DNA of 37,605 bases, from positions 1 through 37,605 of the forward strand of contig JANYBN010000222.1 in the NCBI GenBank assembly GCA_025360785.1, written 5' to 3'. The notes below the pieces were generated by a model. The model saw only the letters and a list, made by a program, of their open reading frames with translations. It searched no databases and was not told the origin of the DNA. Below are positions 26,103-34,451 of the stretch, one piece after another. How positions within the stretch are numbered: position 1 is the stretch's first letter; the number at the start of each line of letters is the position of its first letter. The DNA comes from Geobacter sp. Lineage in GTDB: Bacteria > Desulfobacterota > Desulfuromonadia > Geobacterales > Pseudopelobacteraceae. The translations under genes were made by a program, and so were the position numbers.

Positions 26103-26606
26103 GTGCCAAAGTCAACCGAAGGAAAGACATCTATCACTCATCAGCAGCAGCCGGACCTGTCCGGCGAGACTGGCTGGATCCCATTTGACGCGCCGGCGCT
26201 GGTGGGAGCATCGTTGCGCTTCGTCTCCGGCGATCCAGACGGCAGCCGCTTCCGGGTACGCTATTACCGTGATGAGGAGCAGCAGCTCCAGGCGCGGATC
26301 TGGTTCGGCCCCGAAACCGAGGGCCCTCCGGGCAATGCCCATGGCGGCTCGATCGCTGCGGTGATGGACGAAGTACTGGGGCTGACCGCATGGGCGGCAG
26401 GTTATCCGATCGTGGTCGGCAATCTGAACGTAAGCTTCAAGAACCTGCTGCCGCTACAGAAGGTGGTCACGCTTGAAGGGCGGGTCATCTCGGCCCAGGG
26501 GCGCAAGGTGATGGTGCATGGGAAATTATTTTGCAAGAAAACGGTCTATGCCGAAGGGGAGTGTCTCTGCATCACCTTACCGGGCAAACACTCCGGGACG
26601 CCGTGA
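26103..26606 (+). CDS. PaaI-type hotdog-fold thioesterase
   Basis: The 167-residue protein starts at GTG 26103, seven bases after AAAGGAG. The hotdog motif GNAHGGSIAAVMDEVLGLTA (about 78-97) with the central helix and catalytic-type Asp/Glu, and GNLNVSFKNLLPL downstream, mark the PaaI/4HBT acyl-CoA thioesterase superfamily. It would hydrolyse an acyl- or aryl-CoA thioester in the cytoplasm; the substrate is not predictable. It is a single gene ending at a terminator. Confidence 0.88.
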   Translation: MPKSTEGKTSITHQQQPDLSGETGWIPFDAPALVGASLRFVSGDPDGSRFRVRYYRDEEQQLQARIWFGPETEGPPGNAHGGSIAAVMDEVLGLTAWAAGYPIVVGNLNVSFKNLLPLQKVVTLEGRVISAQGRKVMVHGKLFCKKTVYAEGECLCITLPGKHSGTP

Positions 26607-26641
26607 AGGGTTGAAATAGCTGCGGTATGCGGCGCAAATGC

Positions 26642-26672
26642 AGCAAAGGCGGCCCAAAAGGCCGCCTTTGCT
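26642..26672. terminator. Bidirectional terminator-like hairpin
   Basis: A perfect 13-bp stem AGCAAAGGCGGCC and its complement, with a CAAAA loop, lies between the convergent thioesterase and DTW genes. T-rich sequence is modest on either side, but position and stability fit a shared terminator. Confidence 0.8.
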
Positions 26673-26701
26673 GTATTCAATCTTTAAGACATCCACGGCA
26701 G

Positions 26702-27196
26702 CTAGTGCCCCTGCACAGCCCCCCGCATGGCGTCTGGCGGCCTGATGAACAGCAGGAATTGTTCCTGAAGCCGTTCGGCCTCTTCAATATTTCCCGACAT
26801 ACGCAGCACTTCGATGACACATTCAGCCGTACACAAACCAAATTCCTTCTGGTTCTTCCTCAGGTTGTACACCGACCTTTCACCGGTTTTCAGGCCGATC
26901 CGGCGAACCTTCTGCAGATAGGGACTACGCTGATGAATCTTGCGGGCTTCATGCCAGGTGCCGTCAATGATAACGAACTGTGTGATGCCGCTCAGATCGC
27001 CGTCATTTTCGTCTACGGCACCGGGATAAACCAACGCCACACCACCCGCCTCGATCTCATCTACCAAACGGGCCGGCGGATTCATTCTGTCCCAGCGGAC
27101 CTGTTCGGCAGAACTTCCCAGGACATCGACCACCAGACGACCGGTGTTGGAGCGTTTATCGAACTCTTTGAAATGGGTCAATAGTGTTATTTTCAT
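26702..27196 (-). CDS. DTW-domain protein, probable tRNA-uridine aminocarboxypropyltransferase
   Basis: The ATG at 27196 gives 164 residues (MKITLLTHFKEFDKRSNTGRL). The DTW signature is in VIIDGTWHEARKI, with the upstream LVYPGA and the later GLCTAECVIEVL motif. Members such as TapT/YfiP attach the 3-amino-3-carboxypropyl group of S-adenosylmethionine to tRNA uridine (acp3U). The N-terminal Cys-rich motif of many family members is missing here, so this is the short form. Its start lies 5 bases after the stop of the Gre-like gene, so the two are co-transcribed. Confidence 0.85.
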   Translation of the reverse strand: MKITLLTHFKEFDKRSNTGRLVVDVLGSSAEQVRWDRMNPPARLVDEIEAGGVALVYPGAVDENDGDLSGITQFVIIDGTWHEARKIHQRSPYLQKVRRIGLKTGERSVYNLRKNQKEFGLCTAECVIEVLRMSGNIEEAERLQEQFLLFIRPPDAMRGAVQGH

Positions 27197-27200
27197 GACA

Positions 27201-27683
27201 TCAGCATACAGCAACGATGGTAAATATCATAGCAGCAGCATCGTCGCCGGCCTTCACTTCATCACCGCTCCGCATTCCCAGAAGCGAACGCCCCAAAGGT
27301 GAACCGGGTGTAATGACCACTATCTCCCCATCGCCATCGGCAATTATCTTGCCTCCGGCCTGAGGGCCGAGAAAAACCCGCCGCAGGGTTCCCTCCCCGT
27401 TTTCAAGCGTAACCAGAGCCGTCAGCCTGATCGGCGTATCGTCATCAAAGTCATGCAGAATCAGGGCACGGTAACTTTCCAGCGCGACCCGGATCTCCTG
27501 GGCACGATTGGCCTGCCCCTGAGCGATATACGAAGCTTCCAGCGCGGTCGTATCATACTTGTTGTCAGGGAGGCATTCCGAGTGAGTGGCTGCGGCGTGG
27601 GCGGCCTTTGAAGCCGAGGAGAACACCGACAAGTCGGCGGAAAGCGACGCGATGATTTCCTGAATAATTTGTTCTTTGGTCAT
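27201..27683 (-). CDS. GreA/GreB-family transcription factor-like protein
   Basis: The 160-residue protein has an N-terminal helical region (about 1-78) with the tip-like PDNKYDTTALEASYIAQGQ and a C-terminal GreAB domain. The latter includes the VVITPGSPLGRSLLGMRSGDEV segment (in parts, near 122-143) that binds RNA polymerase in Gre factors. GreA and GreB rescue backtracked polymerase by stimulating RNA cleavage. This shorter family differs in the coiled-coil tip, so cleavage activity is uncertain. The ATG at 27683 has no strong ribosome site. Confidence 0.82.
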   Translation of the reverse strand: MTKEQIIQEIIASLSADLSVFSSASKAAHAAATHSECLPDNKYDTTALEASYIAQGQANRAQEIRVALESYRALILHDFDDDTPIRLTALVTLENGEGTLRRVFLGPQAGGKIIADGDGEIVVITPGSPLGRSLLGMRSGDEVKAGDDAAAMIFTIVAVC

Positions 27684-27810
27684 GTAGTTGAAAACTCATT
27701 TATAAATGGATGAATTAATACCGGGTCAAAGCCGGAACAGGGCAGGGAATCTAGCAGAACCGAACGGAATCGTCAATCTCTCAAGCAGTGTGATTACATA
27801 CGCGGACTAT

Positions 27811-27852
27811 TTGACCTGCATCAAGACGAGCAAAGTGAGATCGTGCTAGGGT
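27811..27852 (+). promoter_or_regulatory. FNR/CRP-family site with a -10 element at class II spacing
   Basis: TTGACCTGCATCAA (27811-27824) matches the FNR-type TTGAT-N4-ATCAA repeat in 9 of 10 fixed positions. A TGCTAGGGT extended -10 has its hexamer at 27847-27852. A start near 27859 would put the site centre at about -41.5, the standard class II activator position. Transcription would run into the small ORF at 27891. The regulator identity (FNR, DNR, HcpR or other) is not known. Confidence 0.5.
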
Positions 27853-27890
27853 AACAAACGAATCAATTCCGTTCCAACCGGGGGTCTAAA

Positions 27891-28031
27891 ATGATTACCA
27901 CCAGCGAAGCTGCGGTCACGGTCACAATCTGGGTGTTAACAGCCGCCGGAACCTTCTTCGGCACCCGTGCCGCATGGCGGCGCAGAAAGCAGAAGCGCAC
28001 GGGTGAACTAAAAGCCAGGCCGCGCAGCTAA
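27891..28031 (+). CDS. 46-residue single-pass membrane protein, hypothetical
   Basis: The ATG at 27891 follows a GGGGG stretch 6 bases upstream and ends at TAA 28029-28031. Residues about 7-24 (AVTVTIWVLTAAGTFFGT) form a likely membrane helix, followed by a strongly basic tail (WRRRKQKR) that should stay in the cytoplasm. I recognise no family. The FNR-like promoter upstream and the sound ribosome spacing argue that it is real; its length makes it uncertain. It converges on the cheY-like gene. Confidence 0.5.
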   Translation: MITTSEAAVTVTIWVLTAAGTFFGTRAAWRRRKQKRTGELKARPRS

Positions 28032-28065
28032 CCGGCTGACCGATTTTCTGCGGGACGGATAAAGT

Positions 28066-28431
28066 CTACCCGATAACCTTTTTGACGACGCCGACCAGCT
28101 GTTCCGGTTTGAAAGGCTTTATGATCCAACCGGTGGCGCCGGCCGCCTTCCCCTCGGACTTTCTGGAGTCCTGGGATTCAGTGGTCAGCATGATAATCGG
28201 AATCATCCGGTTGAGCGAACCTCCCCGCACCCCTTTAATCAGGCCGATGCCATCCAGATTGGGCATATTGAGGTCGGTAATCAGCATATCAACCTTCTGC
28301 GAAGCAAGCTTGGCAAGGGCATCACTGCCATCCACCGCCTCAATCACATCATACCCGTTCTGCTTAAGCGTAAAAGCTACCATTTGACGTACACTGGCCG
28401 AATCATCGGCAGTCATGATCAATTTTGCCAT
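28066..28431 (-). CDS. cheY: CheY-like single-domain response regulator
   Basis: The 121-residue receiver has the acidic pocket ADDS (8-11), phospho-acceptor Asp53 in ITDLNMPNLDG, the Thr of MLTTES and the Lys of GWIIKPF near 105. This GWIIKPF ending is typical of CheY. It should accept phosphoryl groups from a kinase and act on the motor or another output. It is the last gene of the cluster, 21 bases after the methylesterase stop. Confidence 0.92.
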   Translation of the reverse strand: MAKLIMTADDSASVRQMVAFTLKQNGYDVIEAVDGSDALAKLASQKVDMLITDLNMPNLDGIGLIKGVRGGSLNRMIPIIMLTTESQDSRKSEGKAAGATGWIIKPFKPEQLVGVVKKVIG

Positions 28432-28452
28432 ATCTGTTTAAAACCTCCCGTA

Positions 28453-29019
28453 TCAATTCAATAGTTCGATAAGTTTTTTACCTATTTTATCCGGAGAGCA
28501 CATGAAATCCACGGCACCCGTTTCAAAAGCGGCCTTCGGCATGCCATAGATAGCTGATGATTCCTGGTCCTGGGCGATCGTGACCCCGCCGAGTGCCTTG
28601 ATATGCCTGATACCTTCGGCGCCATCTTTCCCCATGCCCGTCATTATGACCCCGACAATCCGTTTCCGCTTCAGCGGTTTCAGTAGCGACATCATCGCCA
28701 CGTCAGCGGAGGGCTGGACAAAGTTGACCCGTGCACCTTCTTCAAGAATGATGCGGCTGTTTCCTTCAAGTTTGAGGTGAAAACCTCCCGGAGCAAAATA
28801 TATCCGCCGACTCCGGAGATATTCACCATCCTCGGCCAAAGCCACCGGCATCGAGGCCACGGCATCAAGCCCCACGGCGATTTTGTAATCCATACCGGGG
28901 GGAATGTGCAGCACGATCACAATGGCGGCATCCAGCGGCGGCAGCTCGGCAAACAACCGTTTGAGAGCTATCGGCCCACCGGTTGAGACACCGATCATGA
29001 CGATATTGTTATTGACCAT
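28453..29019 (-). CDS. CheB-type methylesterase without receiver domain
   Basis: The ATG at 29019 (GGAG 8 bases upstream) gives 188 residues, which are only the catalytic domain of CheB. The triad is present: Ser12 in GVSTGGP, His38 in VLHIPPGM and Asp132 in MTGMGKDGAEG. It should remove methyl groups from receptor glutamates or deamidate glutamines. In classic CheB an N-terminal receiver inhibits the esterase until phosphorylated; here that domain is absent, and a separate receiver gene overlaps its start by 11 bp. An alternative ATG at 29037 lacks a ribosome site. Confidence 0.92.
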   Translation of the reverse strand: MVNNNIVMIGVSTGGPIALKRLFAELPPLDAAIVIVLHIPPGMDYKIAVGLDAVASMPVALAEDGEYLRSRRIYFAPGGFHLKLEGNSRIILEEGARVNFVQPSADVAMMSLLKPLKRKRIVGVIMTGMGKDGAEGIRHIKALGGVTIAQDQESSAIYGMPKAAFETGAVDFMCSPDKIGKKLIELLN

Positions 29020-29407
29020 CGCCCGGCTCCACCGCATTCAGCAGGCTGAAATAATACTGAAGGACTTCCATCAACTCATCAGGATTGAACGGCTTGGTCA
29101 GATAGTCTGTGACATATTCCTGAATGCCGTCCATTTTATTATCGGGCGAGTCCAGGGCTGTGAGCATGACAATTATATTCCCCTCGTATAAATCGCTCTC
29201 CACGATCTTGCGGATCGTGTCCCAGCCATTCATCTCAGGCATCATGACATCCATCAGGATTACGCCGCGAAAACCTTCCTCCAGATAGTCGAGACAGTCA
29301 TCGCCGCTTGCGGCTGTCAGTATTTTGATTCCCTCTGATTCAAAAAACAGCTCGACCGACTCCCTGATCATCTCCTCGTCATCAACCAGCATTACCTTGG
29401 CATCCAT
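29009..29407 (-). CDS. Stand-alone response regulator receiver
   Basis: The ATG at 29407 follows AAAGGAG and gives 132 residues; a longer in-frame reading to 29446 has no support. Acidic pocket VDDEE (8-12), phospho-acceptor Asp53 in ILMDVMMPEMNGW and Lys near 103 in YLTKPFNPDELM are intact. There is no output domain. It sits directly between a histidine kinase and the receiverless methylesterase, whose start it overlaps, so it may be the detached regulatory half of a split CheB or the target of the kinase. Confidence 0.9.
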   Translation of the reverse strand: MDAKVMLVDDEEMIRESVELFFESEGIKILTAASGDDCLDYLEEGFRGVILMDVMMPEMNGWDTIRKIVESDLYEGNIIVMLTALDSPDNKMDGIQEYVTDYLTKPFNPDELMEVLQYYFSLLNAVEPGDGQ

Positions 29408-29445
29408 TGTTTCCACTCCTTTGCGCTTATATACTTCAATCAGCA

Positions 29446-31224
29446 TTATGATATTTTTATGGTAAATCTTATGGTTGTCCCCTTGCCTGTTCCAGCGCTT
29501 TCGGCCCAGATCCTGCCGTAATGATTCTGGACGATCCGGCGGCAGATGGTAAGCCCCAGGCCGAGGGCATCAAGGTCATGACGCGAATCATCCGCCTTGA
29601 AAAACTCATCAAAAACATGGTCCAGGTGAGCAGGATCAAGCCCTACACCCTCATCCCGCACTGAGATCGTCACTGATTCGGCATCCAGTTCGGCGGAGAC
29701 AGTGATGACACCCTTTTCAGATGAAAAATGCACTGCATTCGAAATCAGATTAATAAACAACTCGTGAAGTTGAGCCGGCACACAATGGATAACAACAGCG
29801 GGATCAATGTTGTTCTGAATATCAATCTGCTTTTGTGAAATCATTTCCACACAGTCAGCATGAGCCCGATCAACCAGAAAAGCGAGAGACACACCTTCCT
29901 GCTCTTGCGGCTTGACACTGGATGAAAGAGTGGCAAGTCTCCTGGTTTTATCAACCAGGTTATTTATGGAGGCAGCACTTTTAATGCACATGTCCACCTT
30001 ATTCAGAAGATCAGGATCGGTAAGCCGCTTCCTGATGAGCGGCAACATGATAAACAGTGGAGTAAGCGGCGTTTTCAGGTCATGCCCCAGGCGCATCATA
30101 ACGGTTTCCATTAAGCGTGCATGATCAAGCTGTGATTCAAGGCGGATTTTTTCCTCTTCAGCCTGTTTATATTCGGTAATGTCACGGATTGATTCTATTG
30201 CTCCGACCATATTCCCCTGTTTGTCCAACAAAGGCGAGGCTGTAGCCCAAAAGCAACGGCTGTCGCCATTTCGGAACGAAGGCACAAAAGCCTCGGTAAA
30301 AAGGGTTCTTCCTTCTTTTTTGATGCATTTGTAATCGTGGCTGATGACCTCCTGGCTTTCACCAAGCAGATCAATCAAGATCGGCCTTCGTTCTCCGTAA
30401 AACGGGATCGCGTAGGCATAATCATCCGCACCGAGAACCTCGTGTTTTTCCAGCCCTGTCATGATTTCTATGGCCCGATTCCAGGCAATCACCCGTTTAT
30501 CCTTGTCTACTACGAAGGTGGCATCCGGCAGAAAATCCACTATATCAAGCAGTTGCTGATAGGCATCCTTGGTGGCATCCTCGGCCGACTCATTCTTTTC
30601 CTCTACTCTCCTCATTGCCCGGCCCAGCACAACCATAAATATCGCAAAGAGCGCAACCATGCTGGACAGTGTCAGAGTTAAATGAACATTCAGCACATGC
30701 AGGCGAGCCAGAAAATCGCTTTCTTTAACCCCGACAAAAAGCGCGCCGATTACTTTACCCTTGCTGTCCCGAATGGGATCGTAAGCCGTCAGATACGTGA
30801 CTCCAAGGATTGCTGCATTACCACGATATGATTTTCCCTGATTAAAGATGGCATCGTAAGCCGGCCCTAAAAGTCTCGTCCCCAGAGCTCTCTTCGCATC
30901 GACATTCAGCACGTTGGTTGTAACCCGCTCGTCCCCCATAAAGATCGTCGCCACCCCGCCGAAAAGCTCCTGAATCTTGTCCGGCAGTTCAAAATTGCCA
31001 TTGACCGGGTAATTACCAGCCAGCAGCTCTCCTTTGACGATTCTGTAATCCGTCCCCTTGTGAGCCAGCAATTGCCAGAAGGTCCGGATACAGGTTTCCA
31101 GCTTCTCGCGTTCATTCCTGACCTCATTGTCATGGTACTGGTCCAGAGAGTAGAGTCCGAACAGTGTGACTGTCAGCACAGCAACGACAGAACTTGCCAG
31201 AATGTATTTTGTAATCGCTTTCAT
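29446..31224 (-). CDS. Membrane histidine kinase (Cache-PAS-HisKA-HATPase)
   Basis: The 592-residue kinase has a membrane segment (about 5-25), a periplasmic single Cache domain of the sCache_3 type (about 35-178; ATIFMGDERVTTNV, RGNAAILGVTYLTAYDPIRD), a second segment (about 180-202), PAS (about 225-345) and a HisKA with the variant H-box LGHDLKTPLTPL (His near 381). A HATPase follows (NLISNAVHFSS, DEGVGLD, GLGLTICRRIV). There is no receiver. It shares its kinase core with the next gene upstream. It probably phosphorylates the neighbouring receivers (inference from position). Confidence 0.92.
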   Translation of the reverse strand: MKAITKYILASSVVAVLTVTLFGLYSLDQYHDNEVRNEREKLETCIRTFWQLLAHKGTDYRIVKGELLAGNYPVNGNFELPDKIQELFGGVATIFMGDERVTTNVLNVDAKRALGTRLLGPAYDAIFNQGKSYRGNAAILGVTYLTAYDPIRDSKGKVIGALFVGVKESDFLARLHVLNVHLTLTLSSMVALFAIFMVVLGRAMRRVEEKNESAEDATKDAYQQLLDIVDFLPDATFVVDKDKRVIAWNRAIEIMTGLEKHEVLGADDYAYAIPFYGERRPILIDLLGESQEVISHDYKCIKKEGRTLFTEAFVPSFRNGDSRCFWATASPLLDKQGNMVGAIESIRDITEYKQAEEEKIRLESQLDHARLMETVMMRLGHDLKTPLTPLFIMLPLIRKRLTDPDLLNKVDMCIKSAASINNLVDKTRRLATLSSSVKPQEQEGVSLAFLVDRAHADCVEMISQKQIDIQNNIDPAVVIHCVPAQLHELFINLISNAVHFSSEKGVITVSAELDAESVTISVRDEGVGLDPAHLDHVFDEFFKADDSRHDLDALGLGLTICRRIVQNHYGRIWAESAGTGKGTTIRFTIKIS

Positions 31225-31279
31225 AATACGGACCTTATTAAATCGGCTCTGCTACGTTATACAAACGGTCACATTTTGT

Positions 31280-33181
31280 TCATTTGATGGTAAATTTAAT
31301 AGTTGTTCCCTTGCCGAGTCCAGGGCTTTCAGCCCAGATCCAGCCTTGATGATTGCGAATGATCCGCCTGCAGATAGCGAGCCCCAGACCGGGAGCATCG
31401 ATATCATGGCGCGATTCGTCCGCCTTGAAAAATTCATCAAAGATGCGTTCCAGATGGCCGGGATCCAGTCCAACTCCGTCATCATGCACCGCTACAGTCA
31501 CCGTTCCGTTCTGCTGTTCGGCCGAGATTCTGATGTTCCCGTTTTCCGAGGAGAAGCGTACAGCATTCGAGATCAGATTGGCAAAGAGCTCCTTGAGTTG
31601 CCCCGGTACGACCTGAACAGCAATGGAGGGGTCAACATCAATCTGACAACCAACCTTCCGTTGAGCCAGCGTATCGGCACTCTCGGCAAGGGACTGTTCA
31701 ATGACTGAAATCAGGTTGATACGCTCAAACTCACCCATCTTGACAGAAGCAAAGAGACTGACCAGTAACCTGGCTTTATCCGCCAGTTTTTTCATGGAGG
31801 CGGTGCTTTTGCTGCAGATATCCACAAGTCTTATCAATTCAGTGCTTCCAACCCGTTTCCTGATCATGGGAAGAAGAATAGTCAAAGGGGTCAGCGGAGT
31901 TCTCAGGTCATGGTCCAGCATGGTGATGAGCCCGTCTTTCTGACTGTTCAGGGCAACCAGCTCCTTGGTTATTCTGTCAAGCTCTGTGATATCCTGGGTG
32001 TAACCCACGATACGCGTCCGGACCCCGTCCACCATCACCACATTCCCCTTGGAACGCATGGTGCGGACATCGCCGTCCGGACGAACCAGACGGAACTCCA
32101 CCTCGTGCCCCTCCTTCGCCAACCCCGCCTGCTCTATGACTGCACGAACCCGGTGAAGATCGTCAGGGTGCACCAGTGGATAGAAACTCTCCAGACTGGG
32201 TTTGGTTCCCTCCTTGGGAAGGCCGAAAATGACATAAAGATTGTCCGACCAGGAGCCGATGCCGGTTTCGATACTCCGTTGCCAGCTGCCCATCCGGGCC
32301 GCCTGTTGTGCGGTATCCAGATTCTGGTTGGCAATTTTCAGGCGCTGCCGCGACATCAGGACGAAGCCGGCCAGAAGATACAGCACCGAGATCAACCCGG
32401 TGCCGACCAGCGCATTTTTATCCTTTTGCCGAACGAACTGCTGAATGTCCGGCGCTTCCATCCTCACCGAAAGAGTTTTCAGCAACGCACCATCGAGTCC
32501 CGGTAGATCGCGCGAAAAAGCGATAACCCCCAGACCAGGATCCGTTGCCGCTTCAGCAGGAGTCACTGCGGGGTTCTGCAGCCGGACGGTGCTTCGTGAC
32601 GAGCGGGACAATTCGCCTAGATATTTTTCATCCAGCAGCACTCCTGCCAGAAGGAGGCCATGTGACTTACCTTCATGTGTACTCACCCTGGTAGAATGAA
32701 TGTGTGCCGCATAGATTTCGATCACGCCACGAGGCGTGTTAATGCAAAACGGACCGGCGTTGAAGTTGCGTTCAATTATGGATTCAACCAGGTTAACCGG
32801 CATGGGGAAAGGAAGACCGGGGCGGACTCCTGCCGGCTCCTTCTGTACTGAACGGATGAGGACGCCGTCATTGCGATAGATCCAGAGATTCTGATAATTA
32901 TAGGTGGCAAAACTGGAATCGAGGTTATCCAGCGCCCATTTTTCCTTTGGCGACGCGACGTAGTTCGCCAGTTCATCCCAGTAGCTGTAATCCATCACCA
33001 TCTTTTCGACCGGGCTGTTCTTCATTTTGCGCAGTTCATCGAACAGGGTCTCCTTTTCAAGCAGACGCTCCTTGAGCAACAAGCCCAAGTGGTTCGAATC
33101 GTCATAGAGAACCGATGACAGACCGGCGAGCAGGATGAAGGCAAGAGAACCGGCTACTAAATTATGTCTGCTTATGCGCAT
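31280..33181 (-). CDS. Membrane histidine kinase (CHASE4-PAS-HisKA-HATPase)
   Basis: The ATG at 33181 follows TTGGAG with good spacing and gives 633 residues (MRISRHNLVAG); longer readings run towards cheB without a site. A membrane segment (about 8-26) is followed by a CHASE4-type periplasmic domain with the DYSYWDELANYV motif, a second segment (about 262-282) and PAS (about 290-405, WSDNLYVIFGLP). The H-box is MLDHDLRTPLTPL (His near 423), and a HATPase follows (NLISNAVRFSS, DDGVGLDPGHLERIFDEF). It resembles the downstream kinase closely in the kinase core but has a different sensor. Confidence 0.92.
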   Translation of the reverse strand: MRISRHNLVAGSLAFILLAGLSSVLYDDSNHLGLLLKERLLEKETLFDELRKMKNSPVEKMVMDYSYWDELANYVASPKEKWALDNLDSSFATYNYQNLWIYRNDGVLIRSVQKEPAGVRPGLPFPMPVNLVESIIERNFNAGPFCINTPRGVIEIYAAHIHSTRVSTHEGKSHGLLLAGVLLDEKYLGELSRSSRSTVRLQNPAVTPAEAATDPGLGVIAFSRDLPGLDGALLKTLSVRMEAPDIQQFVRQKDKNALVGTGLISVLYLLAGFVLMSRQRLKIANQNLDTAQQAARMGSWQRSIETGIGSWSDNLYVIFGLPKEGTKPSLESFYPLVHPDDLHRVRAVIEQAGLAKEGHEVEFRLVRPDGDVRTMRSKGNVVMVDGVRTRIVGYTQDITELDRITKELVALNSQKDGLITMLDHDLRTPLTPLTILLPMIRKRVGSTELIRLVDICSKSTASMKKLADKARLLVSLFASVKMGEFERINLISVIEQSLAESADTLAQRKVGCQIDVDPSIAVQVVPGQLKELFANLISNAVRFSSENGNIRISAEQQNGTVTVAVHDDGVGLDPGHLERIFDEFFKADESRHDIDAPGLGLAICRRIIRNHQGWIWAESPGLGKGTTIKFTIK

Positions 33182-33231
33182 TGTATCTCCAACAGGCAGT
33201 TTCGTTCTTATTGCCCTGCAGCCCGCTTTTT

Positions 33232-34323
33232 TTATACTCTGAAACCACGTTTGCCCTGGGCCGACAGCCATGAGGACAGACGTCTGGATAAATCATGCAG
33301 TGGCACAATTTCATCGACACCGCCTCTGGCGATCGCTTCTCTCGGCATGCCGAATACGACACAACTCTGCTCGTCCTGGGCCAATGTATATGCCCCGGCC
33401 TGGTGCATCTCCAACATGCCGGCCGCGCCATCGTCCCCCATGCCGGTCATGATGATGCCGATCGCATTCTTGCCGGCACAATTGGCAGCCGAGCGGAACA
33501 GAACATCAACCGATGGCCGGTGGCGGCTTACGGCAGGGCCGTCCGACAGCTCGGTCACATAGTTGGCGCCGCTTCTTTTCAGCAGCAGGTGACGGTTGCC
33601 GGGAGCGAGATAGGCATGCCCCGGCAGAACACGCTCACCATGCTCGGCTTCTTTCACCGCTATCTTGCAGATAATGTCAAGCCGCTTGGCAAAGGTTTTC
33701 GTAAATGCCTCGGGCATATGCTGGGTAATCAGGATTCCCGGGCAGTCGGCAGGCATATCGACCAGAAAAGCCTTGAGCGCCTCGGTGCCGCCGGTCGAAG
33801 CGCCAAGCAGGAGAATCTTTTCGGTCGTGGAAAAGGTATGATGCTCGGCGGCGAGCACAACATCGGCATTATTCTTCTGTTGTACCTGAACGTGGGCAGC
33901 GCTTCGAGGTGGCGGTTTCACCAGACGCGCCCTGGCGGCCCCGCGGATCTTGTCGGTCAGCTCCTCGGCATATTCCTGCAGCCCGTTGCGGAGATCGATC
34001 TTTGGTTTTGTGACAAAATCAAACGCCCCCAGTTCCAGGGCATGCAGCGTGATGGATGAACTCTTTTCAGTCAGGGACGACACCATCACCACCGGCATCG
34101 GCCGCAGCCGCATCAGTTTTTCGAGAAACGCCAGACCATCCATTTTCGGCATTTCCACATCCAGAGTCAGCACATCGGGGTTGAGAGCCTTGATCTTTTC
34201 CCTGGCCACCAGCGGATCAGGAGCGGTTCCGACCACCTCCATATCCGGCTGTTTGTTGATGATCTCGGTCAACAGGCTCCGGATAAGGGCTGAATCGTCT
34301 ATGATAAGAACTTTAATCGACAT
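33232..34323 (-). CDS. cheB: Chemotaxis methylesterase/deamidase CheB
   Basis: The 363-residue protein has a receiver (about 1-120; IIDDSALIR, phospho-acceptor Asp55 in [12 protein letters not shown], Lys in FVTKPK), a linker and the esterase domain. The catalytic triad is Ser176 (LLGASTGG), His202 (TQHMPEAF) and Asp298 ([11 protein letters not shown]). It demethylates or deamidates chemoreceptors when phosphorylated, opposing CheR. Upstream lies a repeat element that separates it from cheD. It is one of two CheB esterases in this cluster. Confidence 0.96.
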   Translation of the reverse strand: MSIKVLIIDDSALIRSLLTEIINKQPDMEVVGTAPDPLVAREKIKALNPDVLTLDVEMPKMDGLAFLEKLMRLRPMPVVMVSSLTEKSSSITLHALELGAFDFVTKPKIDLRNGLQEYAEELTDKIRGAARARLVKPPPRSAAHVQVQQKNNADVVLAAEHHTFSTTEKILLLGASTGGTEALKAFLVDMPADCPGILITQHMPEAFTKTFAKRLDIICKIAVKEAEHGERVLPGHAYLAPGNRHLLLKRSGANYVTELSDGPAVSRHRPSVDVLFRSAANCAGKNAIGIIMTGMGDDGAAGMLEMHQAGAYTLAQDEQSCVVFGMPREAIARGGVDEIVPLHDLSRRLSSWLSAQGKRGFRV

Positions 34324-34363
34324 GGTGGTATCCCTGTTAATGCCTGGTGCCCATTAATATCAA

Positions 34364-34446
34364 CGTAGGTTGGGCAAAGCAAAGCGTGCCCAACGAAACC
34401 GGCGACATGTCGGGCACGGCATGAATCCGCCTTTGCCCAACCTACG
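34364..34446. repeat. Palindromic REP-like element between cheD and cheB
   Basis: Outer arms CGTAGGTTGGGCAAAG (34364-34379) and the exact complement (34431-34446) form a 16-bp stem. Inside are further pairs, CGTGCCC (34385-34391) with GGGCACG (34411-34417), giving a branched cruciform. Sequences of the GTAGGTTGGGC type are common dispersed intergenic repeats in proteobacteria (from memory). It starts 5 bases after the cheD stop and may modulate readthrough or mRNA stability inside the che transcript. Confidence 0.75.
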
Positions 34447-34451
34447 AAGAC

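Noticed and set aside
33295-34059. 254-codon plus-strand frame opposite cheB, and similar frames opposite the hybrid kinase (23880-24596, 25140-25874)
   Set aside because: The sense strand encodes full conserved domains; these are mirror frames in GC-rich codons.
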